48,127 nt of DNA from Lindgomyces ingoldianus (lineage: Eukaryota; Ascomycota; Dothideomycetes; Pleosporales; Lindgomycetaceae): contig NW_022985204.1 in NCBI RefSeq assembly GCF_010093535.1, forward strand, positions 356,706-404,832, given 5' to 3'. The notes under the pieces were generated by a model, which did no database searches, had not been told where the DNA came from, and saw only the letters and a program-made list of their open reading frames with translations. How positions within the stretch are numbered: position 1 is the stretch's first letter; each line of letters opens with the position of its first letter. Shown here piece by piece: positions 1-10,694 of the stretch. The position numbers and the translations under genes were made by a program.

Positions 1-2838
1 GAATGGAGTTTGAGCTGTTCAGTCGCCTGGTAGCTTAGGTTGAAATGCATGACATTTCTGCTACTCAGTAACTGGGAAAACAGCCGTAGAACATCCAATA
101 ACACATTGGGTTAATATATCAAGACAAATCCGCGATGTATTCATCACTTGCATTGATAAGTCAAACCCTGCCGAGGTTCAGACGGCCATCAACTCGATGT
201 TTCTTTGGTATACGAAAGCGGAGAAGTGCTACGTTTATTTGCGAGATATTTCAACTATAAAGTGGAAAGCAAGCGATAGAGCCTTGGAACACATTTGGGA
301 GCCAACGTTTCAGCAGAGCAGATGGTTCCGGCGAGGCTGGACACTCCAAGAGCTCCTTGCCCCAACCTCAGTTGAGTTCTTCTCTCAAGAGTGGATGAAG
401 CTTGGCGATAAACAGTCCTTAGCACAACAAATTTATGAAGCCACAGGAATTCCGATTACGGCGTTGCAAGGCACACCCATGTTTGAATTCAGCGACAAGG
501 AGCGATTTGCCTGGATGCAAAGCCGCAAGACGACGGCAGAAGAAGACAAAGCGTACGCACTACCTGGAATTTTTAATGTTAAAATGCCGCTTTGCTACAA
601 AGAAGGATATGCGTGTGCCTTCAAACGACTCCAAGAAGAGATCAGCAAGCTAAACTTATGCCTCCAAGCTTTACGCTTAACTAGTCCTTGTAGTGATAAG
701 AAGCGCATCGAGGACACCAAAGGTGGCCTACTGTTAGACTCGTACTGCTGGATTCTTGAGAATCCCGACTTCCAAATATGGAGCAAAAGCCAACAAAACC
801 AACTATTGTGGATCAAGGGTGATCCCGGAAAAGGCAAAACTATGCTGCTCTGCGGAATCATTAACGAGCTGAGCAAGTCGGTGGCTAAGACAGCTCTTCT
901 GTCGTACTTCTTCTGCCAGGCTACAGACTCGCGCATCAACCACGCTACAGCCGTGCTACGAGGCCTAATATATCTGCTTGTCTATCAGCAGCCATCACTT
1001 GTCGTACATGTATGGAAGAAGTATGCCCACGCGGGGAACAAGCTCTTCGAAGACGCCAACGCCTGGTTTGCCTTGTCTAAGATCTTTACAGACATTGTGC
1101 AAGACCTGAGCTTGAAGAGCATATATCTTATTATTAATGCCCTTGATGAATGTTTGACGGACTTGCCGAAACTGCTAGATTTCATTGTCTAGACGTCTTC
1201 CACGTCATCGCGCATCAAGTGGATCATGTCTAGCCGTAACTGGCCCAATATCGAGGAGTGTCTCGAGAGAGCGGGGGACAAGGTTAGGCTCAGCCTTGAG
1301 CTGAATGCAGACTCCGTATCTGCCACTGTCTGTTCCTATATCATGCACAAGACGTCACAGCTGGTGAAAGATAAGAATTATGACGATAAGACGAAACATG
1401 CTGTGCTAGAGTATCTGCAGACTAACGCTAACAACACCTTCCTCTGGGCGGCCTTAGTCTGTTAGAACCTAGCTAAGATGTCGCGATTTAACATTGTCAC
1501 GAAGCTAAAGACGTTTCCTCCTGGGCTTAACTCTCTCTACAACAGGATGATACAACGCATTAACAGCTTAGATAATGCTGGCCTTTGTAGGCGCGTACTC
1601 GCCACGGTTGCTATTGTATACTGGCCTATCACGCTAAAAGAGCTTACCACGCTTGTAGAGGAGCTTGACGGCATGGCGGAAGATTTGGACGCAGTAAGAG
1701 AAATCATTAACCTCTGCGGCTTGCTTCTGACTGTTTGAGACGGCATTGTCTACTTTGTGCACTAGTCCGCAAAAGACTTCCTACTTAAAGAAGCTATTCA
1801 TGCAATATTCCTGTCTGGAAGCGAAATCTTTTACTACGCGATTTTCTCTACATCGTTACAAGCTATTTCTGATACGCTACGAAGAGACATATACGAGTTG
1901 GGCGCGTTGGGATACTCTATTGCACAGGTGCAACAGCCGAAGCCTGATCCACTAGCAGCGTCGCGTTACTCGTGCATCTACTGGATCGATCACCTCTTCG
2001 ACTGGAATCCTAGCCCTTCTGCAGAGGACCATGTCGATTTGCAGGGTGGAGGTGCTGTTGACAGATTTTTAAGACAGCGATACCTCTACTAGCTGGAGGC
2101 TCTTAGCCTTTGCAAGAGCATGTTGAAAGGAGTTGTGTCAATAGCGAAACTTGAGGTCGTTATGCAGGTACTTTACAAGCTTGTAATCAGACATAAACGC
2201 ATCCTGATATAACCTAGAGAAGAACAAATACATATGCATCAAATAAACTAGTAAGAAATGCGCACCGGTTTATCCTGTCCCACAAGCGGGCAATAGAGAA
2301 GAGCCCTCTCCAGGCATATGCCTCGGCCCTCTTGTTTAGCCCATCTCAAAGTCTAATAAGAGGTCTTTTCAAGAGAGAAGAGCCAAACTGGATCACAATA
2401 GAGCCGACTTTGGAAGAGAAATGGAGTGCTTGCCTCCAGACGCTCGAGGGCCATAGCGAACACGTCTCGTTAGTCGCCTTCTCATCTGACTCTACACGGC
2501 TGGCGTCAGGGTCATACGACAAGACGGTGAAGATCTGGGATGCGAGCAGCGGCCAGTGCCTCCAGACGCTTGAGGGCCATAGCAGACTCGTCTCGTCAGT
2601 CGCCTTCTCATCCGACTCTGCACGGCTGGCGTCAAGGTCATGGGACATAGACTATCGGGGCCTAGACTTGAGTTTGGATAGTAGGTGGATAAAATACAAT
2701 TCAGAGAATATCTTATGGCTACCATCAGAATATCGGCCGTCATGTGTCGTAGTATCTAAGAATATGATTGGTATTGGTACTGGCGGTGGGAGGGTATGGA
2801 TATGTAATGTTGAGCGTCACAAGCTTAATGTGTCCTAA
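1..2838 (+). pseudogene. HET-NACHT-WD40 (HNWD/het-e-like) STAND receptor pseudogene, 5' end outside window
   Basis: Intact members are fungal NLR-like incompatibility or immune receptors: a HET effector domain, a NACHT nucleotide-binding switch and a WD40 sensor array. One frame runs from about position 150 to 2160. The C-terminal part of a HET domain spans about 150-650 (motifs like WTLQELLAP, then an EEDKAYALPGIF stretch). NACHT follows, with P-loop GDPGKGKT at 818-841 and Walker B LIINALDEC near 1128-1154. The frame is broken by stops at 1190-1192, 1463-1465, 1736-1738, 1763-1765 and 2090-2092. After a probable old intron (about 2168-2251, boundaries uncertain) homology resumes in another frame and gives two WD40 units plus the family's usual C-terminal tail (LWLPSEYRPSC-like) to a stop at 2836-2838. 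The far 5' part is degenerate or beyond the edge. The family assignment is from recognised motifs; the gene is clearly non-functional as read. Confidence 0.87.
2431..2646 (+). repeat. WD40 repeats, 126-bp unit, 1.7 copies
   Basis: Two near-identical units begin at 2431 and 2557, exactly 126 bp (42 codons) apart, each opening with codons for CLQTLEGHS. The second ends early, at LASRSWD, and is joined straight to the C-terminal tail. Known family members usually carry many more units, so the array has probably collapsed. The close identity of the two units is what concerted evolution of HNWD sensor arrays looks like. Confidence 0.85.
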
Positions 2839-3060
2839 GGTGTTAGGATCATGCAAACCATTATTATTTACTATTATATATTTATTATTCCCTCAGTTTC
2901 ATAGAAAGCCGGGGATTAGCATGAATATATAGCTTGTAAATTTGCCACATCGAACCTTCGAGCATACCCTAGATCACCTAACCAAGGTGTCTAAGGTGTC
3001 CATGTGCTGAATTTCAGATGAAGTATTTGCCATTTGAGGTGGACGAACACCTTGATCACA

Positions 3061-3946
3061 CTAGCAGAGTGGATGGTCGAGCTGGTAGTGAAGCTGCTGC
3101 TCGACAAGGGCGCTAACGTTAACGCGCAGGGTGGAAGCTTCGGGAATGCACTCTACGCGGCTTCAGCTGGAAACTACGAGCAGGTAGTGAAGCTACTACT
3201 TAACAAGGGGCGCCGGCGTTAATCCGCAAGGTGGATATTTCGGGAATGTACTCCAGGTGGCTTCGAAGAATAGCTATGAACCACTGCTCAACAAGGTTAT
3301 CGATATCAGAGCACAAGATGGATATTACGCGCACCCACTCTACGCGGCTTCGTACAATGCCTATGGGCCGGTAGTGAAGCTGCTGCTTGAGAAGGGCGCT
3401 GACGTCAACACGCGAGGTGGAGACTTTGGGAATACACTTCACGCGGCTTCCGCTGGAGGTTATGAACTGCTTGCAAAGATGCTGCTCGACAACAGCGCCG
3501 ACGTCAACGTGCAAGGTGGATACTATGGTACTGCACTACAGACGGCTTCATACAGCGGCTACGAGCTAGTAGTGAGGCTGCTTCTTGACAGGGGCGCCGA
3601 TATCAATACAAAAAGTGGGTATTTTGGGAATGCACTCCAGGCGGCCTCATAAAAGGGGCACGAGCTGATAGTGAAGCTGTTGCTTGAGAAGGATGCCGAC
3701 GTCAACGCGCAGGGTGGAGACTTTGGGAATTCACTTCAGGCGGCTTCAGCTGGAGGCTACGAGCTGGTTGTAAAGCTGCTGCTCGACAAGGGCGCTAAAG
3801 TCAACGCGCAAGGTGGATACTATGATAATGCATTCCAGGCGGCTTCATACAAATGCCATGAGCCGGTTGTGAAGCTGCTGCTCGAAAAGTGAGCCTACAT
3901 CAACGCAAATAGTAGGGACTACAGGAGCCCACTCCAAGTGGCTTAA
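3061..3946 (+). pseudogene. Ankyrin-repeat protein fragment, pseudogene
   Basis: About nine ankyrin units of 33 residues (99 bp) are visible, with the pattern VVKLLLDKGANVNAQGG followed by a GNALQAAS-like stretch. The reading frame is broken by an extra G in the run at 3206-3210 (frame 1 to frame 2), a shortened third unit near 3280-3310, and stops at 3650-3652 (TAA), 3890-3892 (TGA) and 3944-3946 (TAA). Arrays of such uniform ankyrin units are common at the C-termini of fungal NACHT proteins, and a STAND remnant lies just upstream, but no NACHT domain is attached here and the frame starts abruptly. It could be the tail of a second receptor or of a stand-alone ankyrin protein. Confidence 0.85.
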
Positions 3947-6310
3947 GGCCTTTTGGAGACGCACCTAGAATAGTATTATATATATGTTTTTACAATCTCT
4001 GTTTTATACAAGAGGCAACGGGCAACGGATGTTGGGATTATATAAAGTCACACTCTAGAAAGTGTTTAAGGATGCGTGTTTGTTCTTGCAGTTGAAAGCC
4101 GGGAGAGAGATCCCCATCGCACACTGGGGTGAATGCTCCCATTAACAAGACTGGGAAACACTATTCGGGTCTCCCCATAAAGCACAAACGAATGGGAGCG
4201 TCTGGAAAATGCGCGCTCCTTTCTATAAACAACAAACCCCTACAGGACCCCTAACTGTGCATATTTCTGCCTAGTACTACTATATACGTCTGCTTATTAC
4301 TATGCTGAAATCTACCTAACCAAATTTGCGCGGCGCAAACTCCCTGTTAACCGCCCTCATCCAACCATACAACAACCACTTTGCAAATACGTCCACAACT
4401 TCAGGCTGGTGTCACAATGCCACTAGTTTCAAGGATATCCAACGTGATCCTCTACTACTAGGCGCAATTATGCTTATCATATACATACTAACGTAGTCCT
4501 AGTTAACGACATGTGCATTGGAAGTCTCATTCCGGTACTGTTACATTTTGAGCTGGTTCTGAGTGGGTCTTTATGGCACTCTGGTACAGACCTATTTAGG
4601 GTGGCGGGATCTAGCCTTTCTCCTATTTGTTCTCGAGAGATCGACTGTTTTCAGTTCCGACCGTGCCTATAATCGGGCTGAGGAATATAATGAAGACGGT
4701 TCATTTACAATTGAGATCTTTTCCTTGTTGGATTACAAAGAGGGTAAGCTTGTGGGTTGCTGCGAATATTGCGCTACCATTTGGATGATTTGAATATATA
4801 TTTGAGGTCTAGCGATACGATTCTGTGGTGATGCAGTCGTAAGATACCCCCTGTGAATGATGCAATCTAGGCAACTGTTATGTGTACGGGTTTTATACAT
4901 AACTTCGTAGACTCTTGCTTTCAAGACAGGCGATTTTCTGCGATTCTCCCAGACGGAATCCTTCTCTCCAAACCGCCTGAGCTTTCCGCAAATCGTCTAA
5001 CCTCTCTACAATAGTGGTTGAACGCTTGCTAGTAGCCTAGAAAGCAGCTCCGGATTGTAAGCAAGCCGTTTCTCTTCAACATAACATCTCAGGATATATG
5101 TAAGCATGGGTCTAGTACTCTTCGATGTTAATGCAGTGAGAGGGGAATGGAAATCTTGCGGGGAGCTGGTCGGTGAGTATGAAGTGATTGCCTCGCAACC
5201 CAATAACGAAATTCTTCCTGTGACCTATGAAACGGTCTATGAGATGGGCCTGTGTCAGACTCAGTAAATATATTGAAGATCTGAAAGGCAATACAGGCTT
5301 GAAAATCTTGATACACTTGAAAATCTTGCTCTTTTCCACTGCAATTCTCTGGAACCCTGTGGGTCGGTCCTCGCCGGCGACGACGCAACACTGGTTAGCC
5401 CAGCTGTTTGCATTTACAGAGATCTCCGACCTCTAATCACATGATGACGTACTTCCACCCCTGATACACTACTACTATATTACCTGTTTTACTTCCTGCT
5501 TAGTCAACTGCTGCCCAGCCCACTCCTTTGCCTATATTGACCCTTAGGTACATTCTTTTAGCAATTAATTCAGCTCCTCATGCCTCTGGTGCTCCCAATA
5601 GCTTCACACCATCTCTAGCATCCGGATTATTTGTATCCGCCGTCAACATGGGTTCTGAGAAAGGTCTAGATAGAAGGTCTAGTTAGAGAATTGGCGACTA
5701 GGATCGAAAGGTGGGCCCTGTAAGTCTGCAGCTAGATTTTTGATGATCCTGGAACCTGTCCAACACTATCCGGCTTCCTGCTGTTGCTCCTGAGGCACGG
5801 AATACTGATTGAGTTACTACGCCCGAACAGGATAGGGGGTGCTAAGAGGGAGATGAGGTTGGTGATAATGTGGAAAGCCTCTGTTCTGCCTGTTGTTTTG
5901 ACGCCTTCTTGGTTTGTCCGCGAGATGTGCTGATATCGAAGTTAAGTTGACTCCGCCTAGACGACCCTAGCTGTGATAGGAATCTTGCATTTCATTTCCA
6001 TGGTGTCGAATCCTTAGACTGGGTCTGACCATACCCACCGGATCATCGTGTTTCTAACGTGAATGATGTCGCTATTCATGGCCCGCGAGCTGGTCGATAA
6101 GTAATACAGCACTTGATCCTTTGCGGCTAAAGGAATCTTATCATAATAGGATTAGGCATAGTTAGTCCCTGCCGTGGCCCATTAATAAGCAGCTTGCTTG
6201 CGGACCAATAAAGCTGGCCTCCGGAGAGGTACCTTCCCCACCCCTCCCTTTCAACTTCTCGAAATCCCATTTTCTGCTACAAGCTCGTCGGCCTTTCATA
6301 CGAACTCAGC
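3947..6310. other. Gene-poor stretch, no recognisable gene
   Basis: About 2.4 kb without a convincing coding region: open frames are short, on both strands, and show no family motif. A 9-bp inverted repeat (GCTCCCATT at 4135-4143, AATGGGAGC at 4191-4199) could form a small hairpin but resembles no RNA family I know. The last 150 bases carry a CCAAT-type pentamer (ACCAATAAA near 6205) and presumably the promoter and 5' UTR of the transcription factor gene. Confidence 0.5.
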
Positions 6311-8448
6311 ATGAGCTCTAGTGCAGGTCCCTCTGGTGTTGAGAAACGTGGATCCGGGGCAACCGTGCGCGTAAGTTTGAGCAGCCTATTTACATTCGCT
6401 TACTAATTCCATCGCAAGGCTTGCGACTCTTGCAGAAGACGGAAGAGAAGGTGCATATGGTCTTCAGGTGAGGAAGGATGCACACCATGCCTTCAGGCTA
6501 AAGAAGAATGCTCTACCACTCACATCCGCAAGCCTCGAGCGAAATCTCAGAAAAGGTATGTCCACATGAGAGGTGCACGTATGAAGAAGCACTGATATAG
6601 CGGGACACTAGGAACCGGATAGCCGAGTATGAAAGCCGAATCCAGCGACTGGAGTCTCTTCTAGAGGAGCGCAGTGCGGCTCAGCCTTCTGCCCCGGAAC
6701 CGCCCCTGCAGGATCAATCTCAGCCGCTTTCCAATTGGGTCGACAACCTTCGAAATGAGATTAACTCCTGGCCGTTGATAGACCGTCCTTCCATCTCGAA
6801 GACTTTCGAAACTGGCTTAGAAGAGATTGAAGATGAGTTGGCACCAGGAGGGCCGACAGAACTCAGTTTAGAGCAGGCCTCTTCTGAAGAGTTCCCACTT
6901 TCTATGTCCAACCCAAGTGAATCTGAGCCCGTGATATCGTATGAGATATCGCAGGAGCAGCCTTGCCAGGGTAGTGTGTTTGGAAGCAAAACCCCGGAAA
7001 GCACCATGATAGGAAGTCAGCCAGACATGCCGCCGTTTTTGAGTCGTTCAAGATGTGACGGGTACCTCCCTTCACCAGAACTGGGGACCTCACTACTCAC
7101 CGAGTTCTTGGTCGATTTCAACACTGCCTGTGCACTGTTCCGACCATGGGTTATTGCTGAACATATGCGAAGAAGTTATACTGGGGGTTCCGACGGTACC
7201 GCACTGGCCTGGGCTAACACCTATATTGTCCTCGGAATCGCGCATCGACTCCGTGCTATGAGTGCAGCGGCAGCCCCTGAGGACAATGAAATGGCGGACT
7301 TTTATCTTAGTCGGGTCCTTGGATCTGTGTCGGATCTTCTTCTCGCAGAGCCATCTCTCGCCTTGATCCAGTGCTTACTTGGACTTGCCAAACTTATCCA
7401 GACTTCTTCACATTCCGCACCGCATGCTTTGTTCATATCGACTGCTCTGCGCATGGCACAGTGTCTTTCATATAATGATGATGATTCGCAGCCACTGGGT
7501 CCTGACCAAGACATTGAGCAACAGCGCCGTGTGTTCTGGATCGCCTTCTCGATGGATACGGATACGAGTATACTTTCTAACGCTCCTACTACCCATCGCC
7601 GCGACGATGTTGGTGCTAGCCAACCAGAAGATAACCCGCAGGATGACGGTGGAGCAGTCAAAGCAGCAGATGGGGACTGGAAGGTCAATATCTTCTCGCT
7701 GCGGATTGCATTAGCACTGCTTCAAGCTGAAGCCGTTGAGCAGGTGCTATCTTTGAAAGCCCGCAGGACGAAACCTCAGGACGTTGTAGCCACAGCTCAG
7801 ACACTGCTTGAGAAACTCCAGGCCTGGCATGGCCACGAGCTGTTTCAATTCGAGGCTGAACAATTGATGCAGCTGTTGTACCGGTCGGATATTGTACACA
7901 CAGTCAGCCTAGAGGCGTCCTACTTTGCAACAGTCTTCCGGCTCCAGACATTCTTGGCGTTAGGGATGGATGCTCGAGTTAACCCATTCTCCACCGAGGC
8001 ATTGACCAAAATCATCGGGATGAAGGAACAGCCGTGTTTCAGAGATGCGAAACGGTTCTTGAGTCTGCTTTCGGTGGCTCCTCAGGGAGACATCGGGCTT
8101 GGGTGGTATGTATTGGAAGCCGCGGTCGATAAAATACATCTGTCGCTAATTATGCACTTTAGGACCACGAAACCCCAAATAATCGCAGCCCTGTGTACCG
8201 TTTTGGCCCATGCGCTTGAGAGCCCTTCAGAGTACACTCCATCTTTAGCAGAGATGCAAAACATTAGTGGCCTGATTAAGATGTTGGAATCGATGGCTCA
8301 GAAAAGCCAAGATGGTGAGCTGAAGACGGCTCAAGGCTTGTGCGCCTTGCTGTTCTCCAAACTCAAGGCCGGGCAAAGGGCAAGAGGTATAGGGATCGCG
8401 GGTGGTGCGGAGATTATACCGTTTCCTGTTACTGAGGCTGCTTATTGA
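6311..8448 (+). CDS. Zn2Cys6 fungal transcription factor (3 exons, 677 aa)
   Basis: Exons 6311-6370, 6419-6555 and 6612-8448; the introns (48 and 56 nt) have GTAAGT and GTATGT donors. The second acceptor is placed at 6610-6611 rather than 6599-6600 because only that choice keeps the frame and leaves a normal distance from the CTGAT branch site. The zinc cluster is complete: Cys22, 25, 32, 41, 44, 51 (C-x2-C-x6-C-x8-C-x2-C-x6-C). It is followed by a short coiled coil (about 67-90), a low-complexity linker and, from about residue 229, a fungal middle-homology-like helical region. Proteins of this class are nuclear DNA-binding regulators, often of neighbouring catabolic genes. The reductase, aldehyde dehydrogenase and GMC oxidase downstream are candidate targets by position only. 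No known regulator is identified by name. Confidence 0.9.
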
Positions 8449-9043
8449 AGATTGTAAGATACCGGTATAGAGAAGATGTGACGAATAAATGACAATATAT
8501 GACAGGGTTGATGGAATTGTTCTTGCCAAATCTATTAGGTCTAGCGGGACGTCCCAAGAATTCCCGAGATGACTTGGCGATCGGCTTTGAACAAGGCCGA
8601 GCTGCAGGGACTCCTGCAACCAACCCACCACACACCTTTGTTCACCTTTACCAATTGGGGGCATGTCTGCTTGTCTCCGCGAATGAGAGTAGTCGCAGCG
8701 GAATAAATCGCGTTCTAGATGTAGATGGCGTCATGGAAGCCATGCTGTTTCGCTTGCTAGTGGATTTGTGCCTGTCATCGGCCGCTCTCCGAGCAAGATT
8801 AGAAACCAAAAATTGAGGTGGTGACTACACGACTTCAACCAGTTTAATCTGATCCGGTACTCCTCACTTGCTTTTCTCTCGACTACAACATGGCTGTGAA
8901 TGCGCACTTTGTCGTGAGATAATTATTTTACTTCACTGGCAATTCAAGCGTCGGTTTGGTCTCACTGCCCACCCCCCCAATTATCCCATCTCGGATCCTT
9001 CAACCTTATCGCCGGCCACAGGAGCTCTGCGCGCCGCGCAATC
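8449..9043. other. Intergenic: 3' flank of transcription factor and promoter of aldo/keto reductase
   Basis: Co-directional spacer of 595 bp. A 105-codon frame at 8499-8816 overlaps equally long frames on the other strand and shows no family motif, so I do not call it. The bases just before 9044 are pyrimidine- and C-rich (near 8970-9000), typical of a fungal 5' leader. Confidence 0.5.
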
Positions 9044-10411
9044 ATGGCATCGACACCCATAGAACATCCTTCTACGACTTCCACCTTCCCGACACAGCAG
9101 AAGCCTATCCCGTACAGCTCTGGCAACAGTCTGCGCACCCCACTCTCCTCTATTCTCCCGCCCCTCATCTTCGGTACGGCTACCTTCAATCACCAGTACA
9201 ACTCCGACCCATTCGCGCTCGATACCACCGGATTAGTCACTTCTGCTCTCACTCATGGAATCCGTGCCTTCGACACGTCTCCATACTATGGGCCATCCGA
9301 ACAGCTGCTCGGGGAGGCCCTGGCGACGCCCTTCGTCCGCGAGACGTTCCCCCGCGCCTCATACTTTATCTTGACGAAAGTTGGTCGCATAGCCGGCGAA
9401 GAGTTTGATTACTCCGCGCCATGGGTTCGACAAAGCGTCGCACGCAGTTTGGAGCGTCTTCATACCGACTACCTAGACCTCGTCTACTGCCACGATGTCG
9501 AATTCGTCTCCCCAGCCGAAGTCCTCGAGGCGGTCAAGGAATTGCGCCGGATAAGGGACGAGGAAGGCACGATCCGATACATTGGTATCTCTGGATATCC
9601 AATCGATGTGCTGGGCGACATGGCGGAATTGGTGCTGCGAGAGACTGGCGAGCCGCTCGATGCGGTGCAATCGTACGCAAACTTCACGCTCCAGAATCAG
9701 ACTCTTGCCGGACCTAGCGGTATCCAGCGTCTTCGCAATGCCGGCGTCGGTGTCGTACCTAATGCTTCGCCTTTGGGAATGGGACTTCTTCGTCGGCAGG
9801 GCGTTCCTGTCGGTGCGCTGGGAGACTTCCATCCCGCCTCCCGTGAGCTGCGATCTGCGGTCCGCGCAGCGAGCAACTTCTGCGACAGACATGGGGAGAA
9901 GCTGGAAGTCATCGCCATCCGCTTCGCCCTCGAGACCTGGATATCTGCCGGCGCTATTTGCGGGTCAAAGGGTGATCCTGCTTCTGGTGTCCCCTGGAAG
10001 CAGGAGTCGAACGACGATGTTGGAGGTGCTAAGCTTGGTGTCTCGGTCATCGGAGTTTCCAGACCTCCCGAACTGGAGAAGACTATGCTCGTCTGGAGAA
10101 GTATCCTCGATGGGCTTGAGGGAGGCGAGGAAACTGCTGTCCAGGCCGGACGGTGGTACCGAGCGTGGGAGTGGTCAAGGAATCGGAGGAAAGCGGTGCA
10201 GATCCTAGCTGAAGGCGTCCAGGAGATACTAGCCGACTGGTTCGGCTACGCATGGCCGAGCCCATCTCCTGGCTTCGTCAACCAGCAGAAGAAGGGCGTG
10301 AAGAGTCCACACGATGTGGAGGCCCCGTGGCTCACGCCTGCCGCTAGTCCGGAGCCTGTGCCTGTGGAGGGAGGCGAGGTGGTAGAAGAGAAAAGTCTTC
10401 CTTTGCGATGA
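9044..10411 (+). CDS. ARA2: D-arabinose 1-dehydrogenase-type aldo/keto reductase (455 aa)
   Basis: Aldo/keto reductase related to yeast Ara2, which oxidises D-arabinose with NAD to the lactone that leads to erythroascorbate. The single exon encodes a TIM barrel with the full AKR tetrad: Asp77 and Tyr82 in FDTSPYYG, Lys112 in LTKVG, His150 in YCHDVE. The GTIRYIGISGYP and GMGLLRRQGVP stretches are characteristic of the ARA2/L-fucose-dehydrogenase branch. The start at 9044 gives a proline/threonine-rich leader of about 35 residues before the barrel. An extra segment of about 60 residues after residue 395 (proline- and glutamate-rich) lies beyond the barrel and may be disordered. It converges on the aldehyde dehydrogenase with 283 bp between stops. 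Substrate is inferred from the family. Confidence 0.85.
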   Translation: MASTPIEHPSTTSTFPTQQKPIPYSSGNSLRTPLSSILPPLIFGTATFNHQYNSDPFALDTTGLVTSALTHGIRAFDTSPYYGPSEQLLGEALATPFVRETFPRASYFILTKVGRIAGEEFDYSAPWVRQSVARSLERLHTDYLDLVYCHDVEFVSPAEVLEAVKELRRIRDEEGTIRYIGISGYPIDVLGDMAELVLRETGEPLDAVQSYANFTLQNQTLAGPSGIQRLRNAGVGVVPNASPLGMGLLRRQGVPVGALGDFHPASRELRSAVRAASNFCDRHGEKLEVIAIRFALETWISAGAICGSKGDPASGVPWKQESNDDVGGAKLGVSVIGVSRPPELEKTMLVWRSILDGLEGGEETAVQAGRWYRAWEWSRNRRKAVQILAEGVQEILADWFGYAWPSPSPGFVNQQKKGVKSPHDVEAPWLTPAASPEPVPVEGGEVVEEKSLPLR

Positions 10412-10694
10412 TTATGAATCCCACCACGGCTGTTAATGCGCTCTGGCGAAGACGAGGCGACTGAGGCTTTCTTCAAACGGCCTTTCATTTCTTTAGGCAG
10501 GTGTCTGTCTTAGATGGGTTTACGGTCTGCTTTATATCTCACACCTAAGGACTATCTCCTTATTAGCCAGCACCTTTATCAGCTGCTGAAGATCGCTTTC
10601 CTAATTCAGTCCTGTTTACGAGCCTTCACGGCCCTCACAAGCAGACAAATCTATTTACATGGCTTACTAACGCTCTGATATTCACTCTGCACAT

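Noticed and set aside
4100..4200. Small inverted repeats that might be a structured RNA
   Set aside because: Only 5- to 9-bp stems, no resemblance to a known RNA, no promoter or terminator seen.
6556..6600. Acceptor at 6599-6600 for intron 2 of the transcription factor
   Set aside because: It leads directly to an in-frame TAG and lies too close to the branch site; the acceptor at 6610-6611 restores the frame.
8499..8816. 105-codon plus-strand frame after the transcription factor
   Set aside because: Overlaps equally long frames on the other strand, no family motif, lies where a 3' UTR is expected.
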